From Siphonodentalium dalli (Eukaryota; Mollusca; Scaphopoda; Gadilida; Siphonodentaliidae), in the NCBI GenBank assembly GCA_032622095.1, contig CP136066.1, positions 61,412,609 through 61,476,608 on the forward strand: a DNA stretch of 64,000 nucleotides, in the 5' to 3' direction. The first letter of the stretch is position 1. Each line of letters begins with the position of its first letter. A program made the position numbers and the translations under genes. Shown here piece after piece: positions 58,246 through 64,000 of this stretch. Under the pieces are notes generated by a model, which was not told the origin of the DNA, ran no database searches, and saw only the letters and a list, made by a program, of their open reading frames with translations.

Positions 58246-61200
58246 TTGTTGTTGTTTGTGGATAAGTATGCATCTATATACAAATAGTTTGCACAAAGTT
58301 TGGGCTCCTTAGTGGGTTTTAAGGGTATGGAGACAGCCCAAAACCCACAGCACCCATGACAATTCAAGTTAAATTGGTATATTAAATTTAACTTGAATTG
58401 GGCCATATGACCCATTATATGTATCTACTTCCAACACTTTTGTTGTTTGTGGATAGGTATGCATCTATGCAAATAGTTTGCATAAAGTTTGGGCGCCGCA
58501 GTGGGTTTTAAGGGTATGGAGACTGCCCAACACCCACAGCACCCATGATAAAACCATACAGCACCCGTGCCTATGAAAACATATTTCTGAGTCAGCAATC
58601 TCTCAGACTATACCCATTCTGTAAATGATTCCACATCTCACTCTAGAATATATAGAGGCAATCGGAAAAAAATATTTGGGCACCTGAATGGGATTTTGGG
58701 CTCTAGTCAGGGGGGATATTTGGTTTTTTTAATGGTTAAATTGGTATATTTAACTGGAATTGGGTCCTGTATAGGTATATACTTCTAGGTCTCCTAGTGT
58801 TTTTGGAAATATCTGCATCAGTATAAGAAGATTTGCAAAAGTTTGGGCTCCTTAGTGGGTTTCAAGGGTATGGAGACAGCCCAACACCCACAGCACCCAT
58901 GACAATTCAAGTTAAATTGGTATATTTAACTTGAATTGGGCCATATGACCCATTATATGTATCTACTTCCAACACTTTTGTTGTTTGTGGATAGGTATGC
59001 ATCTGTGCAAATGGTTTGCACAAAGTTTGGGCCCCTCAGTGGGTTTTAAGGGTATTGAGACAGCCCAACACCCACAGCACCCATGATAAAACCATACAGC
59101 ACCCGTGCCTATGAAAACATATTTCTGAGTCAGCCATCTCTCAGACTATACCCATTCTGTAAATGATTCCACATTTCACTCTAGAATATATAGAGGCAAT
59201 GGGAAAAAATATTTGGGCACCTCAATGGGATTTTGGGCTCTAGTCAGGGGGATATTTGTTTTTTTTAATGGTTAAATTGGTATATTTAACTGGAATTGGG
59301 TCCTGTATAGGTATATACTTCTAGGTCTCCTAGTGTTTTTGGAAATATCTGCATCAGTATAAGAAGATTTGCAAACGTTTTGGCTCCTTAGTGGGTTTTA
59401 AGGGTATGGAGACAGCCTAACACCCACAGCACCCATGACAATTCAAGTTAAATTGGTATATTTAACTTGAATTGGGCCATATGACCCATTATATGTATCT
59501 ACTTCCAACACTTTTGCTGTTTGTGGATAGGTATGCATCTATGCAAATGGTTTGCACAAAGTTTGGGCTCCTCAGTGGGTTTTAAGGGTATTGAGACAGC
59601 CCAACACCCACAGCACCCATGATAAAACCATACAGCACCCGTGCCTATGAAAACATATTTCTGAGTCAGCCATCTCTCAGACTATACCCATTCTGTAAAT
59701 GATTCCACATTTCACTCTAGAATATATAGAGGCAATGGGAAAAAAATATTTGGGCACCTGAATGGGATTTTGGGCTCTATTCAGGGGGGATATTTGTTTT
59801 TTTTAATGGTTAAATTGGTATATTTAACTGGAATTGGGTCCTGTAAAGGTATATACTTCTAGGTCTCCTAGTGATTTTGGAAATATCTGCATCAGTATAA
59901 GAAGATTTGCAAAAGTTTGGGCTCCTTACTGGGTTTTAAGGGTATGGAGACAGCCCAACACCCACAGCACCCATGACAATTCAAGTTAAATTGGTATATT
60001 TAACTTGAATTGGGCCATATGACCCATTATACGTATCTACTTCCAACACTTTTGTTGTTTGTGTATAGGTATGCATCTATGCAAATGGTTTGCACAAAGT
60101 TTGGGCTCCTCAGTGGATTTTAAGGGTATTGAGACAGCCCAACACCCACAGCACCCATGATAAAACCATACAGCACCCGTGCCTATGAAAACATATTTCT
60201 GAGTCAGCCATCTCTCAGACTATACCCATTCTGTAAATGATTCCAAATTTAACTCTAGAATATATAGAGGCAATGGGAAAAAAATATTTGGGCACCTGAA
60301 TGGGATTTTGGGCTCTATTCAGGGGGGATATTTGTTTTTTTTAATGGTTAAATTGGTATATTTAACTGGAATTGGGTCATGTAAAGGTATATACTTCTAG
60401 GTCTCCTAGTGTTTTTGGAAATATCTGCATCAGTATAAGAAGATTTGCAAAAGTTTGGGCTCCTTAGTGGGTTTTAAGGGTATGGAGACAGCCCAACACC
60501 CACAGCACCCATGACAATTCAAGTTAAATTGGTATATTTAACTTGAATTGGGCCATATGACCAATTATATGTATCTACTTCCAACACTTTTGTTGTTTGT
60601 GGATAGGTATGCATCTATGCAAATGGTTTGCATAAAGTTTGGGATCTTCAGTGGGTTTTAAGGGTATTGAGACAGCCCAACACCCACAGCACCCATGATA
60701 AAACCATACAGCACCCGTGCCTATGAAAACATATTTCTGAGTCAGCCATCTCTCAGACTATACCCATTCTGTAAATGATTCCACATTTCACTCTAGAATA
60801 TATAGAGGCAATGGGGAAAAAATATTTGGGCACCTGAATGGGATTTTGGGCTCTATTCAGGGGGGATATTTGTTTTTTTTAATGGTTAAATTGGTATATT
60901 TAACTTGAATTGGGTCCTGTAAAGGTATATACTTCTAGGTCTCCTAGTGTTTTTGGAAATATCTGCATCAGTATAAGAAGATTTGCAAAAGTTTGGGCTC
61001 CTTAGTGGGTTTTATGGGTATGGAGACAGCCCAACACCCACAGCACCCATGACAATTCAAGTTAAATTGGTATATTTAACTTGAATTGGGCCATATGACC
61101 AATTATATGTATCTACTTCCAACACTTTTGTTGTTTGTGGATAGGTATGCATCTATGCAAATGGTTTGCACAAAGTTTGGGCTCCTCAGTGGGTTTTAAG

Positions 61201-64000
61201 GGTATTGAGACAGCCCAACACCCACAGCACCCATGATAAAACCATACAGCACCCGTGCCTATGAAAACATATTTCTGAGTCAGCCATCTCTCAGACTATA
61301 CCCATTCTGTAAATGATTCCACATTTCACTCTAGAATATATAGAGGCAATGGGGAAAAAATATTTGGGCACCTGAATGGGATTTTGGGCTCTATTCAGGG
61401 GGATATTTGGTTTTTTTAATGGTTAAATTGGTATATTTAACTGGAATTGGGTCCTGTAAAGGTATATACTTCTAGGTCTCCTAGTGTTTTTGGAAATATC
61501 TGCATCAGTATAAGAAGATTTGCAAAAGTTTGGGCTCCTTAGTGGGTTTTAAGGGTATGGAGACAGCCCAACACCCACAGCACCCATGACAATTCAAGTT
61601 AAATTGGTATATTTAACTTGAATTGGGCCATATGACCCATTATATGTATCTACTTCCAACACTTTTGTTGTTTGTGGATAGGTATGCATCTGTGCAAATG
61701 GTTTGCACAAAGTTTGGGCTCCTCAGTGGGTTTTAAGGGTATTGAGACAGCCCAACACCCACAGCACCCATGATAAAACCATACAGCACCCGTGCCTATG
61801 AAAACATATTTCTGAGTCAGCCATCTCTCAGACTATACCCATTCTGTAAATGATTCCAAATTTAACTCTAGAATATATAGAGGCAATGGGAAAAAAATAT
61901 TTGGGCACCTGAATGGGATTTTGGGCTCTATTCAGGGGGATATTTGGTTTTTTTAATGGTTAAATTGGTATATTTAACTGGAATTGGGTCCTGTAAAGGT
62001 ATATACTTCTAGGTCTCCTAGTGTTTTTGGAAATATCTGCATCAGTATAAGAAGATTTGCAAAAGTTTGGGCTCCTTAGTGGGTTTTAAGGGTATGGAGA
62101 CAGCCCAACACCCACAGCACCCATGACAATTCAAGTTAAATTGGTATATTTAACTTGAATTGGGCCATATGACCCATTATATGTATCTACTTCCAACACT
62201 TTTGTTGTTTGTGGATAGGTATGCATCTGTGCAAATGGTTTGCACAAAGTTTGGGCTCCTCAGTGGGTTTTAAGGGTATTGAGACAGCCCAACACCCACA
62301 GCACCCATGATAAAACCATACAGCACCCGTGCCTATGAAAACATATTTCTGAGTCAGCCATCTCTCAGACTATACCCATTCTGTAAATGATTCCAAATTT
62401 AACTCTAGAATATATAGAGGCAATGGGAAAAAAATATTTGGGCACCTGAATGGGATTTTGGGCTCTATTCAGGGGGGATATTTGTTTTTTTTAATGGTTA
62501 AATTGGTATATTTAACTGGAATTGGGTCATGTAAAGGTATATACTTCTAGGTCTCCTAGTGTTTTTGGAAATATCTGCATCAGTATAAGAAGATTTGCAA
62601 AAGTTTGGGCTCCTTAGTGGGTTTTAAGGGTATGGAGACAGCCCAACACCCACAGCACCCATGACAATTCAAGTTAAATTGGTATATTTAACTTGAATTG
62701 GGCCATATGACCCATTATATGTATCTACTTCCAACACTTTTGTTGTTTGTGGATAGGTATGCATCTGTGCAAATGGTTTGCACAAAGTTTGGGCTCCTCA
62801 GTGGGTTTTAAGGGTATTGAGACAGCCCAACACCCACAGCACCCATGATAAAACCATACAGCACCCGTGCCTATGAAAACATATTTCTGAGTCAGCCATC
62901 TCTCAGACTATACCCATTCTGTAAATGATTCCAAATTTAACTCTAGAATATATAGAGGCAATGGGAAAAAAATATTTGGGCACCTGAATGGGATTTTGGG
63001 CTCTATTCAGGGGGGATATTTGTTTTTTTTAATGGTTAAATTGGTATATTTAACTGGAATTGGGTCATGTAAAGGTATATACTTCTAGGTCTCCTAGTGT
63101 TTTTGGAAATATCTGCATCAGTATAAGAAGATTTGCAAAAGTTTGGGCTCCTTAGTGGGTTTTAAGGGTATGGAGACAGCCCAACACCCACAGCACCCAT
63201 GACAATTCAAGTTAAATTGGTATATTTAACTTGAATTGGGCCATATGACCAATTATATGTATCTACTTCCAACACTTTTGTTGTTTGTGGATAGGTATGC
63301 ATCTATGCAAATGGTTTGCATAAAGTTTGGGATCTTCAGTGGGTTTTAAGGGTATTGAGACAGCCCAACACCCATAGCACCCATGATAAAACCATACAGC
63401 ACCCGTGCCTATGAAAACATATTTCTGAGTCAGCCATCTCTCAGACTATACCCATTCTGTAAATGATTCCACATTTCACTCTAGAATATATAGAGGCAAT
63501 GGGGAAAAAATATTTGGGCACCTGAATGGGATTTTGGGCTCTATTCAGGGGGGATATTTGTTTTTTTTAATGGTTAAATTGGTATATTTAACTTGAATTG
63601 GGTCCTGTAAAGGTATATACTTCTAGGTCTCCTAGTGTTTTTGGAAATATCTGCATCAGTATAAGAAGATTTGCAAAAGTTTGGGCTCCTTAGTGGGTTT
63701 TATGGGTATGGAGACAGCCCAACACCCACAGCACCCATGACAATTCAAGTTAAATTGGTATATTTAACTTGAATTGGGCCATATGACCAATTATATGTAT
63801 CTACTTCCAACACTTTTGTTGTTTGTGGATAGGTATGCATCTATGCAAATGGTTTGCACAAAGTTTGGGCTCCTCAGTGGGTTTTAAGGGTATTGAGACA
63901 GCCCAACACCCACAGCACCCATGATAAAACCATACAGCACCCGTGCCTATGAAAACATATTTCTGAGTCAGCCATCTCTCAGACTATACCCATTCTGTAA
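58246..64000 (+). repeat. 538 bp higher-order satellite array, open at the window end
   Basis: The anchor GACAATTCAAGTTAAATTGG recurs at 58,358, 58,901, 59,437, 59,975, 60,513, 61,051, 61,588, 62,125, 62,663, 63,201 and 63,739, that is every 536-538 bases after a first step of 543. Each unit contains three related blocks starting TTTGGGCTCCTTAG, TTTGGGCTCCTCAG and TTTGGGCACCTGAATGGG, spaced 184, 187 and 167, so the unit is a trimer of diverged ~180 bp monomers. A perfect 15-base dyad CAATTCAAGTTAAAT / ATTTAACTTGAATTG with a 6-base spacer sits in one monomer. The units are very similar, which implies recent homogenisation. The array continues past the window. Confidence 0.97.

Overview
The window is metazoan nuclear DNA, most likely from a marine invertebrate and probably a mollusc. 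The evidence is a spliced GIMAP/AIG1-type GTPase exon (a family expanded in molluscs and cnidarians), several chordate/lophotrochozoan-style non-LTR retrotransposons, very AT-rich non-coding DNA and many small transposons. There are no operons or bacterial signals. The phylum assignment is inference. The window is dominated by repeats. Only one convincing intact protein-coding exon is visible: a GIMAP GTPase on the minus strand at 46.9-47.8 kb.

Layout. 0-5.4 kb: a TA-flanked MITE, a decayed LINE (A) split by a second MITE, an inverted copy of a GGTCA-rich repeat, a near-perfect hairpin, and a second LINE (B, minus strand) split by a TTAA-flanked MITE. 5.4-8.4 kb: mostly non-coding, with a ~390 bp duplication and a small frameshifted gene on the minus strand (8,101-8,410). 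8.5-18.2 kb: arms of a foldback-like repeat family surrounding a ~197 bp satellite. LINE C has inserted into the satellite and LINE D into one foldback arm, each with an 11 bp target duplication. 19.3-20.3 kb: a ~119/121 bp tandem array. 22.65-25.8 kb: a foldback element with inverted arms.

25.8-48.1 kb: two inverted copies of a GIMAP locus about 15.6 kb apart. The left copy has a nonsense codon just after the GTPase domain, a 2.83 kb DNA transposon (5 bp GATAA duplication, CACTGTG termini) that carries a broken C2H2 zinc-finger gene, and a 16 bp minisatellite expanded to about 26 copies. The right copy keeps the open GTPase, the empty transposon site and a single copy of the 16 bp motif. It therefore acts as an internal record of the state before those changes. 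Between the copies lies a 5.6 kb array (34.5-40.07 kb) of ~0.75-0.88 kb units full of TCAAGGTCA nuclear-receptor half-sites, followed by TTAA-flanked elements.

48.4-56.5 kb: a succession of diverged tandem repeats. 58.25 kb to the window end: a 538 bp satellite built from three diverged ~180 bp monomers, with a perfect 15 bp dyad in every unit. It continues beyond the window.

The genes do not form a pathway. The coherent biology is layered transposition, segmental inversion-duplication and satellite growth around an immune-type GTPase gene. All identifications are by eye from sequence; no database search was made.
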